A stretch of 64,000 bases of DNA from Acidovorax sp. T1 (GCF_002176815.1 NZ_CP021648.1:806001-870000); one strand, 5' to 3'; numbered from the stretch's first letter, positions 47,487-57,761 are shown. Translations and numbers: made by a program. Notes: generated by a model not told the origin, from the letters alone.

Positions 47487-48497
47487 ATGATGAAACTGTG
47501 GTCTGTGGTGTTGGTGGCGATGCTGGCGTTTGCGCATGCCGATGCGGATGCCCGGCGCATGGGTGGTGGCAAGTCGGTGGGCAAGCAGTCCAGCAACGTC
47601 ACGCAGCGTGACGCGGCCACGCCGCCTGCAACGCCGGGCGCTCCGGCGCAGACGGCGACCAACGCAGCGGCGGCCAAGCCTGCTGCCGCCGCAGCGCCTG
47701 CCGCAGCGGCCAAGAAGCCTTGGGGCGCCATGCTGGGCGGCCTGGCTGCCGGTCTGGGTCTTGCCTGGCTGGCCAGCTCGCTGGGCCTGGGCGAAGGGTT
47801 TGGCAATATTTTGATGGTCGTGCTGCTGGCGATGGCCGCGTTTGCCATCTTCAAGCTGGTGATGCGCGCGCGCAGCGGCGGCAACAACCGCCTTGCGGCG
47901 GCGGGCGGTGCGCCTTTCGCCTTTCAGGGCGCGGGCGCCGCTACGCCAGAGGCTGCGCAGGTTCCCCGTCAATACAGCCCCGCCAACGTGGGCAACGATG
48001 CTTCGGCGCGCCCGTGGGAGCGCAGCGGCATGGCGTTTGATGCATCGCGCCAGCAACAGGGCGCGGGCACGATGATTGGCTCGGGCCTGTCGGGCTCGCA
48101 GAACTGGGGCATTCCGCAAGGGTTTGACGCCGAAGGCTTCCTCACGGCGGCCAAGCGCAATTTCGTCACGCTGCAGGCCGCTTGGGACCGCTCCGACCTC
48201 GCCACGCTGCGTTCGATGCTGACCGACAGCATGCTCGAAGAAATTCGCACGCAGCTGACCGAGCGCGAATCGCACCGCGGCGATCAGCCCAATCACACCG
48301 ATGTGGTCATGATCGAGGCGCAACTGCTGGGCATCGAAGAGCTGGACGACGGCTACATGGCCAGCGTGGAGTTCTCGGGCATGATCCGCGAAGAACTTTC
48401 GGCCGGGCCCAGCCCCTTCCGCGAGGTCTGGAACATGACCAAGGCCAAGACGGGCAACAGCGGCTGGCTGGTGGCGGGCGTGCAAGCACTGCAGTAA
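47487..48497 (+). CDS. Tim44-like domain membrane protein
   Basis: A 336-residue protein with an N-terminal signal or anchor (MKLWSVVLVAMLAFAHADA), an Ala/Pro-rich stretch (about 45-75), two hydrophobic segments (PWGAMLGGLAAGLGLAWLASSLG and ILMVVLLAMAAFAIFKLVM, about 76-130) and a C-terminal Tim44-like domain (from about 205: FDAEGFLTAAKRNFVTLQAAWDRSDLATLRSMLTD). The family is named after the mitochondrial import motor subunit; in bacteria its role is unknown. Its constant placement between ubiE and ubiJ hints at a link to ubiquinone synthesis or the membrane complex; that is inference. Confidence 0.85.
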   Translation: MMKLWSVVLVAMLAFAHADADARRMGGGKSVGKQSSNVTQRDAATPPATPGAPAQTATNAAAAKPAAAAAPAAAAKKPWGAMLGGLAAGLGLAWLASSLGLGEGFGNILMVVLLAMAAFAIFKLVMRARSGGNNRLAAAGGAPFAFQGAGAATPEAAQVPRQYSPANVGNDASARPWERSGMAFDASRQQQGAGTMIGSGLSGSQNWGIPQGFDAEGFLTAAKRNFVTLQAAWDRSDLATLRSMLTDSMLEEIRTQLTERESHRGDQPNHTDVVMIEAQLLGIEELDDGYMASVEFSGMIREELSAGPSPFREVWNMTKAKTGNSGWLVAGVQALQ

Positions 48498-48536
48498 AGC
48501 GGCAGGGCCATCCCGTTCAGGGAATAATCGGGGACT

Positions 48537-49154
48537 ATGGCAACACAGTCCCCTTTTTCATTTCTGGATGGTCTTCTTGACCGCGTGGCCGCCGGCCCGC
48601 AGCCACCGCAGTGGCTGGTGCACGAGGTGCAGCAGCGCCTGGTCCTGTTTCTCAACCATGTGTTGATGCAGGAGAAGGAAGCCATGGACCGCCTGGTGCG
48701 CCAGCGCGGCCGCGTGGCACGTGTGCAGTGGCGCTCCTACTCAATGGCCTTGCTGATCACGCCAGCGGGCCTGTTCAACGTGGCGCCTGAAGGCGCGGCG
48801 CCGGATCTGCAGCTGGAAGTCACCGAAACCTCTCCACTGGCGCTGGCAAGTGTTGCCCTGAGGGGTGACAAGCCGGCGATCCGCATTGAGGGCGATGTGC
48901 AACTGGCGGCCGAGATCAACTGGCTGGTCGACCATGTCCGCTGGGACCTGGAAGAAGACGTTGCCCGCGTGATTGGCGACGCGCCCGCGCACACGCTGGG
49001 CCAGGTGGTGCGCAAGGCGGCGCAGGCGTTGCGCCAGTTCGTGGGCACGCGCATGGCATCGGCCGATGCTGCCCCGGTGCCGGCTGCTGCCCCGCCAGCG
49101 GCCCCTGTTGCGCCAGCATCACCGTCGGGCACTGCCGACCGGACTGCTCCATGA
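48537..49154 (+). CDS. ubiJ: Ubiquinone biosynthesis accessory factor UbiJ (SCP2 domain)
   Basis: UbiJ carries an SCP2 lipid-binding domain and, in E. coli, scaffolds the soluble Ubi metabolon with UbiK. The SCP2 part covers about 20-120; a helical region including [23 protein letters not shown] follows, then a Pro/Ala-rich tail (about 180-205). Length 205. It overlaps the ubiB start by four bases (ATGA). Confidence 0.9.
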   Translation: MATQSPFSFLDGLLDRVAAGPQPPQWLVHEVQQRLVLFLNHVLMQEKEAMDRLVRQRGRVARVQWRSYSMALLITPAGLFNVAPEGAAPDLQLEVTETSPLALASVALRGDKPAIRIEGDVQLAAEINWLVDHVRWDLEEDVARVIGDAPAHTLGQVVRKAAQALRQFVGTRMASADAAPVPAAAPPAAPVAPASPSGTADRTAP

Positions 49155-50716
49155 AGCGTTTTCTGCGGGGTGCCACCATTGTCTGGGTGGTGTTCAGGTA
49201 TGGGCTGGATGGCCTGGTGCTGGACAGCTTCCAGAAACCCTGGCTGCGCCTGCTGTCACGCGTTCTTTCGGTCGGCCGCAATCTGGAGGCGCCGCGCGGC
49301 CAGCGCCTGCGCGAGGCGCTGGAGCAACTCGGGCCCATCTTTGTCAAGTTTGGCCAGGTGCTCTCGACCCGGCGCGACCTGCTGCCCGCCGACATGGCCG
49401 ACGAGCTGGCGCGGCTGCAAGACCGCGTGCCTCCGTTTGATCCGGATATCGCCATTGCCACCATCGAGCGCGCATTCCGCCGCCCGGTGGGCGAAGTGTT
49501 TGTTGCGTTCGACCGCGTGCCGGTGGCCAGTGCCTCGATTGCGCAGGTGCATTTCGCCACCTTGCGCGACCGGGGCGGCGTGGAGCGCGAAGTGGCCGTC
49601 AAGGTGCTGCGCCCGGGCATGCTGCCGGTGATCGAAAAAGACCTGAGCCTCATGCGCATGATGGCCGGGTGGCTGGAGAACCTGTCGGCCGATGGCAAGC
49701 GCCTCAAGCCGCGCGAGGTGGTGGCCGAATTCGACAACTACCTGCACGATGAACTGGACCTGGTGCGCGAGGCCGCCAACGCCGCGCAGCTGCGCCGCAA
49801 CATGCAGGGGCTGGACCTGGTGCTGATTCCGGAAATCTACTGGGATTTCTGCCACCCCGAGGTCATGGTGATGCAGCGCATGAACGGCGTGCCCATCAGC
49901 CAGATTGAGCGCCTGCGCGAAGCGGGGGTGGACATCCCGAAACTGGCGCGCGATGGCGTCACGATCTTTTTCACCCAGGTGTTCCGCGACGGCTTCTTTC
50001 ATGCCGACATGCACCCGGGCAACATCCAGGTGAGCCTGGAGTCGGCTACCTTTGGGCGCTATATCTCGCTCGATTTCGGCATCGTGGGCACGCTCACTGA
50101 AGTGGACAAGGAATACCTGGCGCAAAATTTTGTGGCCTTTTTTCGGCGCGACTACAAGCGCGTGGCCGAGCTGCACATCGAAAGCGGCTGGGTGCCCCCG
50201 GAAACCCGCGTCAACGACCTCGAATCGGCGATCCGCGCCGTGTGCGAACCCTATTTCGACCGTCCGCTCAAGGAAATATCGCTGGGCATGGTGCTGATGC
50301 GCCTGTTCCAGACGTCGCGGCGCTTCCAGGTCGAAATCCAGCCGCAACTGGTGCTGCTGCAAAAGACCCTGCTCAACATCGAAGGCCTGGGCCGCCAGCT
50401 CGACCCGGAGCTCGACCTCTGGAGCACGGCCAAGCCCTTCCTCGAAAAGTGGATGCTGGAGCAGATGGGCCCGCAACGCCTGTGGCGTGAGCTGCGGGCC
50501 GAGGCGCCGCACTATGCCAAGCTCTTGCCCGAGCTGCCGCGCCTGCTGTATGACTATCTGAGCCGGCGGCCTGCGGAGTCGCAAAGTGCCCTGCGTGAGT
50601 TGCTGGAGGCGCAAAAGCGCACCAATCGCCTGTTGCAAAGCATCATTTATGGGGGGCTGGGCTTTGTGCTGGGCCTGCTGGTGATGCAGCTGATGGTCAG
50701 GGTCCGGCTCTTCTGA
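49151..50716 (+). CDS. ubiB: Ubiquinone biosynthesis protein UbiB (ABC1/ADCK atypical kinase)
   Basis: UbiB is a membrane-bound atypical kinase-like ATPase needed for ubiquinone synthesis. The K-x-G-Q motif is in [17 protein letters not shown], the ABC1 core has [10 protein letters not shown] and the metal-binding HADMHPGN, with SLDFGIVG. Two C-terminal membrane helices are close together ([22 protein letters not shown]). Length 521 is typical. The gene overlaps ubiJ and is followed by a terminator. Confidence 0.96.
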   Translation: MKRFLRGATIVWVVFRYGLDGLVLDSFQKPWLRLLSRVLSVGRNLEAPRGQRLREALEQLGPIFVKFGQVLSTRRDLLPADMADELARLQDRVPPFDPDIAIATIERAFRRPVGEVFVAFDRVPVASASIAQVHFATLRDRGGVEREVAVKVLRPGMLPVIEKDLSLMRMMAGWLENLSADGKRLKPREVVAEFDNYLHDELDLVREAANAAQLRRNMQGLDLVLIPEIYWDFCHPEVMVMQRMNGVPISQIERLREAGVDIPKLARDGVTIFFTQVFRDGFFHADMHPGNIQVSLESATFGRYISLDFGIVGTLTEVDKEYLAQNFVAFFRRDYKRVAELHIESGWVPPETRVNDLESAIRAVCEPYFDRPLKEISLGMVLMRLFQTSRRFQVEIQPQLVLLQKTLLNIEGLGRQLDPELDLWSTAKPFLEKWMLEQMGPQRLWRELRAEAPHYAKLLPELPRLLYDYLSRRPAESQSALRELLEAQKRTNRLLQSIIYGGLGFVLGLLVMQLMVRVRLF

Positions 50717-50717
50717 C

Positions 50718-50748
50718 GCCGGCTGGGCCGGGTTTTTTCTCTTTTTTC
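50718..50748 (+). terminator. Terminator of the ubi cluster
   Basis: A CCGGC/GCCGG stem with a TGG loop (50719-50731) is followed by TTTTTTCTCTTTTTT. It starts two bases past the ubiB stop. Confidence 0.8.
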
Positions 50749-50777
50749 CTGCTTTTCGCGACATCAAGGAGCATGCC

Positions 50778-52223
50778 GTGCTGTTGACCCTGGTTATCGT
50801 CTATCTGTTGATTACCATCGCCATTGGCCTGGTTGCCGCCAAGCGGGTCAAGAATGCCGCCGATTTTGCGATTGCCGGGCGGCACCTGCCGCTGTACATG
50901 ATCGTCACCACCACGTTTGCCACCTGGTTTGGTTCGGAGACGGTGCTGGGGATTCCGGCCAAGTTCATCGAGGGCGGGCTGGGTAATGTGGTCGAAGACC
51001 CGTTCGGCGCGGGGTTTTGCCTGATTCTGGTGGGCCTGTTCTTTGCGGGCAAGCTCTACCGCATGACGCTGCTGACCATCAGCGACTACTACCGCGAGCG
51101 CTACGGCCGCGTGGTAGAGGTGGTGTGTTCGCTGATCATCATGCTGAGCTACCTGGGCTGGGTTTCGGCCCAGGTCACCGCCTTGGGGCTGGTGTTCAAC
51201 CTGCTGTCGGGCGGTGCCATCAGCATTCCCGTGGGCATGGTGATCGGGGTGGTTTCCATCCTGGCGTACACGCTGTTTGGCGGCATGTGGTCAGTGGCTG
51301 TGACGGACTTCATCCAGATGATCATCCTGGTGGTGGGGCTGACGCTGATCGCCGTGTTTGCGGGCAACATGGCCGGCGGGGCTGGCAAGGTCATCGAACT
51401 GGCCTCCAGCCGTGAACTGTTCCGCTTTCTGCCAGAGCCGAAATTCCACGACATCGTGTTCTTCATCGCGGCGGCCATCACGATGATGTTTGGCTCGATT
51501 CCTCAGCAGGATGTGTTTCAGCGCGTCATGTCGGCCAACAACATCCAGGCCGCCACGCGCGGGCCGGTGATTGGCGGCATTTGCTACATCCTGTTTGCCT
51601 TTGTGCCGATGTTTCTGGTGGCCAGCGCGCTCATCATCATGCCCACGGAAACGGCAGCGCTGCTCAAGGACGATCCGCAAAAAGTGCTGCCCACGCTGGT
51701 GCTGGAGAAGATGCCGTTTGTCATGCAGGTGCTCTTTTTTGGCGCGCTGCTGTCGGCGCTCAAGTCCACGGCATCGGCCACCTTGCTGGCGCCCAGCGTG
51801 ACGTTTACCGAGAACATCTGGCGCCAGTTCCGTCCGCATGCCTCCGACCAGCAGCATTTGCGCACCATGCGCATCACCACGCTGGTGTTCAGCGGCCTGG
51901 TGCTGGCCTATGCGATTCGCATGGAGGGCACTTCCATCTATGAACTGGTCTCGGGCGCCTACCAGGTGCCCTTGGTCGGCGCCTTTGTGCCGCTGGTGTT
52001 TGGCCTGTATTGGAAGCGGGCCACCACCCAGGGGGCGGTGTTTGCCATCGTGCTGGGCTTGTTGACCTGGGTGTTGTTTCTGGCAACTCCGGCGGGCCAG
52101 GTGTTTCCGGCGCAACTGGCCGGCTTGCTGGCGGCACTGGTGGGCATGCTGGCGGGCTCGCTGGGCCCCCAGGCGATTGGCAACCACCATGCCGGGCACC
52201 ATCGCATGGTGGGCGTGGAATGA
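50778..52223 (+). CDS. Sodium:solute symporter family protein
   Basis: A 481-residue SSS-family transporter with about 13 hydrophobic helices, including the conserved TM1 start LTLVIVYLLITIAIGLVAAKRVKNAADFAIAGR region and the SxGYD-type core around TTTFATWFGSETVLG. The substrate cannot be deduced; relatives carry proline, pantothenate or acetate. The start is GTG 50778 with AAGGAG seven bases upstream. It stands alone after the ubi terminator. A relation to ubiquinone genes is not indicated. Confidence 0.88.
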   Translation: MLLTLVIVYLLITIAIGLVAAKRVKNAADFAIAGRHLPLYMIVTTTFATWFGSETVLGIPAKFIEGGLGNVVEDPFGAGFCLILVGLFFAGKLYRMTLLTISDYYRERYGRVVEVVCSLIIMLSYLGWVSAQVTALGLVFNLLSGGAISIPVGMVIGVVSILAYTLFGGMWSVAVTDFIQMIILVVGLTLIAVFAGNMAGGAGKVIELASSRELFRFLPEPKFHDIVFFIAAAITMMFGSIPQQDVFQRVMSANNIQAATRGPVIGGICYILFAFVPMFLVASALIIMPTETAALLKDDPQKVLPTLVLEKMPFVMQVLFFGALLSALKSTASATLLAPSVTFTENIWRQFRPHASDQQHLRTMRITTLVFSGLVLAYAIRMEGTSIYELVSGAYQVPLVGAFVPLVFGLYWKRATTQGAVFAIVLGLLTWVLFLATPAGQVFPAQLAGLLAALVGMLAGSLGPQAIGNHHAGHHRMVGVE

Positions 52224-52233
52224 GGCCGGGGTG

Positions 52234-52259
52234 TTGAAGGCAGGGCAGCCGCCTATAAT
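52234..52259 (+). promoter_or_regulatory. Possible promoter of the fmdB-like gene
   Basis: A perfect TATAAT (52254-52259) lies 35 bases before the ATG. The best -35 candidate TTGAAG (52234-52239) is only 14 bases upstream, shorter than optimal, so activity may depend on an activator. Confidence 0.4.
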
Positions 52260-52294
52260 TGAAGGTTTTTGCACTTCTTCCCAACACTTTCGTC

Positions 52295-52636
52295 ATGCCT
52301 ATTTACGCCTACAAATGCGGCTCCTGTGGCCATGCCAAGGATGTGCTGCAAAAAATCTCCGACCCTCAGCTCACGGTGTGCCCCGCTTGTGGCGCCGAAG
52401 CCTTCACCAAGCAGGTGACTGCTGCAGGGTTTCAGCTCAAGGGCTCTGGCTGGTATGTGACGGATTTTCGTGGCGGCAACGGCGGCAGTTCTGCCCCTGC
52501 CACTGACGCCAAGGGCGACGGCCCGGGAGCTGCAAGCACCCAGGCTTCCGCGCCTGCCGCAGCCGATACCGGCGCCGCCACGAAGGTGGCCGCAGCCCCG
52601 GCCACCACTGGCGCCAGCGCCGCTTCTTCAGACTGA
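52295..52636 (+). CDS. FmdB family zinc ribbon protein
   Basis: The N-terminal 45 residues form the FmdB-type zinc ribbon with two CxxC pairs (CGSCGH, CPACGAE) and the motif YAYKC. The rest of the 113-residue protein (from about 60) is a low-complexity Ala/Ser/Gly/Thr tail. The family is often regarded as regulatory, but no bacterial function is established. It starts at 52295 (MPIYAYKCGSCG). It precedes the DUF502 gene by eight bases and aspS, a frequent order in betaproteobacteria. Confidence 0.88.
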   Translation: MPIYAYKCGSCGHAKDVLQKISDPQLTVCPACGAEAFTKQVTAAGFQLKGSGWYVTDFRGGNGGSSAPATDAKGDGPGAASTQASAPAAADTGAATKVAAAPATTGASAASSD

Positions 52637-52644
52637 GCCCATCC

Positions 52645-53271
52645 ATGTCCGCCTTGCGCAAATGGTTGTTCACCGGCTTGCTGGTGATTGTTCCGGGGGT
52701 GATCACCATTGCGGTGCTCAACTGGATCGTGGGCACGCTCGACCAGACCCTGCAAATCCTGCCGGGCGCCTGGCAACCCGACAAGCTGTTGGGCTTTCAC
52801 ATCCCAGGCTTTGGCGTGCTGCTGACCCTGCTGATCCTGCTGGTGGTGGGTGCTACGGCCAGCAACTTTGCCGGGCGCAAGTTGGTGCAGCTGGGCGACA
52901 GCCTGGTCAGCCGCATCCCGGTGGTGCGCTCTATTTATTCGAGCGTCAAGCAGGTTTCCGACACGCTGTTCTCTGAAAGCGGCAACGCCTTTCGCACCGC
53001 CGTGCTGGTGCAATGGCCGCGCGACGGGGTCTGGACCGTGGCCTTTGTCACGGGCACGCCCAACGGCGAAGTGGCGGCGTACCTGCGCGATGAGTTTGTC
53101 AGCGTGTACGTGCCCACCACCCCCAATCCCACCGGCGGGTATTTTGTGATGGTGCGCAAGAGCGATTGCGTCGAGCTCGACATGAGCGTGGACGCCGCGC
53201 TCAAATACATCATTTCGATGGGCGTGGTCGCTCCTTCCGACCCCGCCCTTGCCCCTGTCTCCTCCAAGTGA
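52645..53271 (+). CDS. DUF502 membrane protein
   Basis: A 208-residue integral membrane protein of unknown function. Two hydrophobic segments are clear: [26 protein letters not shown] (about 4-29) and [21 protein letters not shown] (about 53-73). After these comes the family motif [20 protein letters not shown] and a beta-rich soluble part with [11 protein letters not shown]. It sits between the fmdB-like gene and aspS. No hypothesis for function can be supported. Confidence 0.88.
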   Translation: MSALRKWLFTGLLVIVPGVITIAVLNWIVGTLDQTLQILPGAWQPDKLLGFHIPGFGVLLTLLILLVVGATASNFAGRKLVQLGDSLVSRIPVVRSIYSSVKQVSDTLFSESGNAFRTAVLVQWPRDGVWTVAFVTGTPNGEVAAYLRDEFVSVYVPTTPNPTGGYFVMVRKSDCVELDMSVDAALKYIISMGVVAPSDPALAPVSSK

Positions 53272-53311
53272 ATCCCCTTTAATGCGCCACAGCGGCGCCG
53301 GAAGTTTTGCC

Positions 53312-55126
53312 ATGGCCATGCGTTCCCACTATTGCGGTCTTGTGACCGAAGCCCTGTTGGGCCAAACCGTCACCCTGTCGGGCTGGGTGAACCGCCGCCG
53401 CGACCATGGTGGCGTGATCTTCATCGACCTGCGTGACCGCGAAGGCTCGGTGCAGGTGGTCTGCGACCCCGACCGCGCCGAGATGTTCAAGACCGCCGAA
53501 GGCGTGCGCAACGAGTTCTGCGTGCAGGTCAAGGGCCTGGTGCGCGCGCGCCCCGAAGGCACCACCAATGACAACCTCCAAAGCGGCAAGATCGAAGTGC
53601 TGTGCCACGAGTTGAACGTGCTCAACCCCTCGGTCACGCCCCCGTTCCAGATCGACGAAGAGAACCTGTCGGAGACCACGCGCCTCACGCACCGGGTGCT
53701 CGATCTGCGCCGCCCCTACATGCAGAACAACCTGAAGCTGCGCTACCGCGTGTCGATGGAAGTGCGCAAGTTCCTTGATGCCAACGGCTTCATCGACATC
53801 GAAACCCCCATGCTCACCAAGAGCACGCCCGAAGGCGCGCGCGACTACCTCGTGCCCAGCCGCGTGCACGACGGCCATTTCTTTGCGCTGCCGCAATCGC
53901 CCCAGCTGTTCAAGCAGCTGTTGATGGTGTCGGGGTTTGATCGCTATTACCAGATCACCAAGTGCTTCCGCGACGAAGACCTGCGCGCCGACCGCCAGCC
54001 CGAATTCACCCAGATCGATATCGAAACCTCGTTCATGGACGAGCAGGAAATCCGCGACATGTTCCAGGGCATGATCAAGACGGTGTTCCAGAACACGCTG
54101 GGTGTGGACCTGGGCGAGTTTCCGGTCATGACCTACCAGGAAGCTGCCCACCGCTTTGGCTCCGACAAGCCCGACTTGCGCGTCAAGCTTGAATTTGCCG
54201 AGCTGACCGACGTGATGAAGGACGTGGACTTCAAGGTGTTCTCGGGCGCTGCCAACATGAAGAACGGCCGCGTGGTGGCCTTGCGCGTGCCCGGTGGCTC
54301 GGTCGAAGGCGGCGGCATCAGCCGCGGCGAGATCGACGCCTACACCGAGTTCGTCAAGATCTACGGCGCCAAGGGCCTGGCCTACATCCGCGTCAACGAG
54401 CTGGCCAAGGGCCGTGACGGTCTGCAATCGCCCATCGTGAAAAACATCCACGACGCGGCGCTGGCCGAAGTTTTGAAGCGCACCGGCGCACAAGACGGCG
54501 ACCTGATTTTCTTCGGCGCAGACAAGGAAAAGATCGTCAACGACGCCATTGGCGCGCTGCGCATCAAGATTGGCCACAGCGAGTTTGGCAAGAAGAACGG
54601 CCTGTTTGACGACCGCTGGGCACCGCTGTGGGTGGTGGATTTCCCCATGTTCGAGCACGACGAAGAAAACGACCGCTGGGTTGCCGTGCACCACCCCTTC
54701 ACCGCACCCAAGGATGGCCACGAGGACTACATGGTCACCGCGCCCGAGAAGTGCATCTCCAAGGGCTATGACATGGTGCTCAACGGCTGGGAAATGGGTG
54801 GCGGCTCGGTGCGTATCCACCGCGCCGACGTGCAGCAAAAAGTGTTTGACGCCCTCAAGATCACGCCCGAAGAAGCGCAGCAGAAGTTCGGCTTCCTGCT
54901 CGACGCCCTGCAATACGGCGCGCCCCCGCACGGCGGCCTGGCGTTTGGCCTCGATCGCATCGTCACGCTGATGACGGGCGCCGAGTCCATCCGCGACGTG
55001 ATCGCCTTCCCCAAGACCCAGCGCGCCCAGTGCCTGCTGACCCAGGCGCCGTCCATCGTGGACGAAAAGCAGCTGCGCGAGTTGCACATCCGCCTGCGCA
55101 ATCCGGATGCGGTGAAGGCAGACTGA
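53312..55126 (+). CDS. aspS: Aspartyl-tRNA synthetase
   Basis: AspS charges tRNA-Asp; in bacteria without an asparaginyl-tRNA synthetase the enzyme is nondiscriminating and AsnA/GatCAB completes Asn-tRNA. Anticodon-binding OB domain (about 15-110, [22 protein letters not shown]), class II core with [18 protein letters not shown], a bacterial GAD insertion (about 290-420) and the C-terminal motif [15 protein letters not shown]. The start at 53312 ([10 protein letters not shown]) with GGAAG seven bases upstream gives 604 residues; ATG 53282 is less family-like. Confidence 0.96.
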   Translation: MAMRSHYCGLVTEALLGQTVTLSGWVNRRRDHGGVIFIDLRDREGSVQVVCDPDRAEMFKTAEGVRNEFCVQVKGLVRARPEGTTNDNLQSGKIEVLCHELNVLNPSVTPPFQIDEENLSETTRLTHRVLDLRRPYMQNNLKLRYRVSMEVRKFLDANGFIDIETPMLTKSTPEGARDYLVPSRVHDGHFFALPQSPQLFKQLLMVSGFDRYYQITKCFRDEDLRADRQPEFTQIDIETSFMDEQEIRDMFQGMIKTVFQNTLGVDLGEFPVMTYQEAAHRFGSDKPDLRVKLEFAELTDVMKDVDFKVFSGAANMKNGRVVALRVPGGSVEGGGISRGEIDAYTEFVKIYGAKGLAYIRVNELAKGRDGLQSPIVKNIHDAALAEVLKRTGAQDGDLIFFGADKEKIVNDAIGALRIKIGHSEFGKKNGLFDDRWAPLWVVDFPMFEHDEENDRWVAVHHPFTAPKDGHEDYMVTAPEKCISKGYDMVLNGWEMGGGSVRIHRADVQQKVFDALKITPEEAQQKFGFLLDALQYGAPPHGGLAFGLDRIVTLMTGAESIRDVIAFPKTQRAQCLLTQAPSIVDEKQLRELHIRLRNPDAVKAD

Positions 55127-55153
55127 TTGCATCAGGCCTGCGTGCAGATCGAC

Positions 55154-55180
55154 AGGGCGTCTTCGGGCGCCCTTTCTTTT
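55154..55180 (+). terminator. Terminator of aspS
   Basis: AGGGCG (55154-55159) pairs with CGCCCT (55168-55173) around a TCTTCGGG loop, followed by TTCTTTT. The next gene's Shine-Dalgarno follows directly, so it may be leaky. Confidence 0.65.
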
Positions 55181-55192
55181 AAGGAAAACCAG

Positions 55193-55675
55193 ATGCCGAC
55201 CTTGCCGGAGCCGGTGTTCAAAATCCCCCAGTCCGTGCTGGTGGTGATCCACACGCCGGCGCTGGATGTGCTGCTGATCCGCCGCGCGGTCGATGCCCCC
55301 GACGGCCAGGCGTTCTGGCAATCGGTCACTGGCAGCAAGGACAGCCTGCAGGAAGACTGGCGTGAAACCGCGGTGCGCGAGGTGCTGGAAGAGACCGGCA
55401 TCCGCGCGGATGCACCGGGTTGCACGCTGCGCGACTGGGGCCTGGAAAATCGGTACGACATTTACCCGCAATGGCTGCACCGCTACGCACCCGGCGTGCG
55501 GCGCAACACCGAGCGCCTGTTTGGCCTGCAGGTGCCCGCCGCCATGCCGGTGGTGCTGAGCCCGCGCGAGCACACCGCTTGGGCCTGGTGGCCCTGGCGC
55601 GAGGCGGCGGACCGCTGCTTCTCGCCTTCGAATGCCGAGGCCATCCTGTTGCTGCCACAATTTGCCTTGCCATGA
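55193..55675 (+). CDS. nudB: Dihydroneopterin triphosphate diphosphatase NudB
   Basis: NudB removes pyrophosphate from dihydroneopterin triphosphate, the step after FolE in folate synthesis. The 160-residue product has the Nudix box GSKDSLQEDWRETAVREVLEETGI and the N-terminal KIPQSVLVVIHTP. The start at 55193 has AAGGA upstream. Its stop overlaps the next ATG (ATGA). FolE, the preceding enzyme of the pathway, is 2.1 kb downstream on the same strand. Confidence 0.9.
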   Translation: MPTLPEPVFKIPQSVLVVIHTPALDVLLIRRAVDAPDGQAFWQSVTGSKDSLQEDWRETAVREVLEETGIRADAPGCTLRDWGLENRYDIYPQWLHRYAPGVRRNTERLFGLQVPAAMPVVLSPREHTAWAWWPWREAADRCFSPSNAEAILLLPQFALP

Positions 55676-56421
55676 ACCCATCCCACCACGCTTCCGAGAT
55701 TCTGCGCATCGCCACCTACAACATCCACAAGGGTGTGCAGGGCCTGGGCCCGGCGCGCCGGCTGGAGATCCACAACCTGGGCCTGGCCGTGGAGCAGCTC
55801 GATGCCGACATCGTCTGCCTGCAGGAAGTGCGCAAGATGCACCGCCGTGAAGCTGCCTATTTCCAGCGCTGGCCCGATGTGCCGCAGGCCGAGTACCTGG
55901 CGCCCGAGGGCTATGAGGCGGTGTACCGCACCAATGCATTCACGCGCCATGGCGAGCATGGCAACGCGCTGCTGTCGCGCTGGCCGGTGATCGGGCACCA
56001 GCATGAGGACATTTCCGACCACCGCTTCGAGCAGCGCGGCCTGCTGCATGTGGAAGTGGATGCGCATGGCCGCCGTGTGCATGTGATCGTGGTGCACCTG
56101 GGGCTGATTCCCGGCAGCCGGGTGCGGCAGGTCGAGCGTTTGCAGCAGTTCATCGAGCGCGAGGTGCCCGCGGGGTCGCCGGTGGTGGTGGCCGGTGACT
56201 TCAACGACTGGGGGGCGCAGATCAAGCGCATGCTCTCGGGCTTCGGCCTGTATGAGTTTGATGCGCCGCGCGCCTTCACCTACCCCGCCCGGCTGCCGCT
56301 GGTGCAGCTCGACCATGTCTATGTGCGTGGGCTGGAGCCGCTTGGGCTGCATGTGCCGCGGGGGCGCATCTGGTGGCGCATGTCCGACCACCTGCCGCTG
56401 ATTGCCGAGTTCAGGCTTTGA
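55672..56421 (+). CDS. Endonuclease/exonuclease/phosphatase family protein
   Basis: A 249-residue member of the metal-dependent EEP superfamily. The catalytic elements are visible: RIATYNIHKG (Asn), CLQEVRK (Glu), the VIVVHLGLIPGSR strand, VVAGDFNDWG (Asp/Asn) and the final SDHLPLIAEF (Asp-His). Related proteins next to cardiolipin synthase occur in many betaproteobacteria, suggesting action on phosphodiesters of lipids or nucleic acids, but the substrate is unknown. It overlaps nudB by four bases and is seven bases before clsB. Confidence 0.85.
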   Translation: MNPSHHASEILRIATYNIHKGVQGLGPARRLEIHNLGLAVEQLDADIVCLQEVRKMHRREAAYFQRWPDVPQAEYLAPEGYEAVYRTNAFTRHGEHGNALLSRWPVIGHQHEDISDHRFEQRGLLHVEVDAHGRRVHVIVVHLGLIPGSRVRQVERLQQFIEREVPAGSPVVVAGDFNDWGAQIKRMLSGFGLYEFDAPRAFTYPARLPLVQLDHVYVRGLEPLGLHVPRGRIWWRMSDHLPLIAEFRL

Positions 56422-56428
56422 CCGGCGG

Positions 56429-57646
56429 ATGAAACGGATGGCCGATTTCGCCAAAGACCACCGCGTGCGCTTGCTGCAGGGTGCGCAGGAGCTGTTTCCC
56501 GCCATGATCGAGGCGATGGATGCGGCGATCTCCGACATCCAGTTCGAGACCTACATTTTCGATTTCACCGGGACGGGGGCGCAGGTGGCCGAGGCGCTCA
56601 TTCGCGCCGCAGAGCGCGGCGTGCGCACCCATCTGGTGGTGGACGGCGTGGGCACCGGGCCGCTGCCCAAGACCTGGCAGCAGCGCATGAAGGCTGCGGG
56701 GGTGCTGGTACGGGTGTATTCGCCGCTGGGGCCGCTGGGGCTGCTGCTGCCCCACCGCTGGAGGCGCCTGCACCGCAAGCTGTGCGTGGTCGATGGCCTG
56801 CTGGTGTTTTGCGGCGGCATCAATGTGCTGGACGATCTTTACGACCCCAACTACGGCACGCTCGATGCGCCGCGCTTTGATTTTGCCGTGCAGGCGACGG
56901 GCTCGATCGCGGCGCAGGCCAGCCAGACCATGGAGCGCCTGTGGTGGCGCCTGCAGGCGGTGCGCGACGTGCGCCTGCACCGCCTGCCGCAAGCCGTGCG
57001 CGACCTGCGCGCCGCCAGCGCCACCCGGCACGCCAGACAGCAGGACCCGGACGCAAGCGGCATGCGGGCCGCGCTGGTGCTGCGCGACAACGTGCGCAAC
57101 CGCAGCCGCATCGAAAAGGCCTATCGGCGCGCCATTGGCGCGGCACGCCACGACATCATCATCGCCAATGCGTATTTCGTGCCCGGCCGCAAGCTGCGCC
57201 GCGCGCTGATTCTGGCGGCAAACCGGGGCGTGCGCGTGCAGCTCTTGCTGCAGGGGCGCTACGAATATTTCATGCAGTACCACGCGGCGCGGCCGGTGTA
57301 TGGCGCGCTGTTGGCCGCTGGCGTGGAGATCCACGAATACGAGCCCAGCTTCTTGCACGCCAAGGTGGCGGTGATCGACGCCCACAGCGACAAGCCCTGG
57401 GCCACGGTGGGCTCGTCCAACCTCGACCCCTTGAGCCTGCTGCTGGCGCGCGAGGCCAATGTGGTGGTCGAAGATGCCGCCTTTGCCATCGACCTGCGCC
57501 AGCGCCTCGTGCACGCCATGCAGCATGCCGGGCGGCGCATGGACCCGGCCCGCTATGCCGGCCGCCCGCTGCGCCAGCGCGTGCTCGATCGCGTGGCCTT
57601 TGGCCTGATGCGCCTGGCCTTGTGGGTTACGGGAAACCGATACTGA
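56429..57646 (+). CDS. clsB: Cardiolipin synthase B-type (phospholipase D superfamily)
   Basis: This enzyme condenses phosphatidylglycerol with another phospholipid to make cardiolipin. The two PLD HKD motifs are present: HRKLCVVDGLLVFCGG (about 119-134) and HAKVAVIDAHSDKPWATVGSSNLD (about 310-333). No N-terminal membrane helices precede the first domain, which matches ClsB rather than ClsA. The start at 56429 gives 405 residues; ATG 56438 is also possible. Confidence 0.9.
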   Translation: MKRMADFAKDHRVRLLQGAQELFPAMIEAMDAAISDIQFETYIFDFTGTGAQVAEALIRAAERGVRTHLVVDGVGTGPLPKTWQQRMKAAGVLVRVYSPLGPLGLLLPHRWRRLHRKLCVVDGLLVFCGGINVLDDLYDPNYGTLDAPRFDFAVQATGSIAAQASQTMERLWWRLQAVRDVRLHRLPQAVRDLRAASATRHARQQDPDASGMRAALVLRDNVRNRSRIEKAYRRAIGAARHDIIIANAYFVPGRKLRRALILAANRGVRVQLLLQGRYEYFMQYHAARPVYGALLAAGVEIHEYEPSFLHAKVAVIDAHSDKPWATVGSSNLDPLSLLLAREANVVVEDAAFAIDLRQRLVHAMQHAGRRMDPARYAGRPLRQRVLDRVAFGLMRLALWVTGNRY

Positions 57647-57661
57647 GCACCAGTGCGTCGA

Positions 57662-57729
57662 TTTGCTATTGAATATATAGCTAATAGCGCTTGTTCCATA
57701 AGCGCTTGCGCCCTAAAACCCTTGAAAAT
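57662..57729 (+). repeat. R65 palindromic repeat, copy J
   Basis: TTTGCTATTGAATATATAGC, TAATAGCGCTT (arm 57686-57692), loop GTTCCAT, AAGCGCT (57700-57706), GCGCCC and a CCCTTGAAAATT tail. Lies between clsB and folE, starting 16 bases past the clsB stop. Confidence 0.85.
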
Positions 57730-57761
57730 TGCAGGCAGGCGTTCGCTGGTAGGATGCAGCC

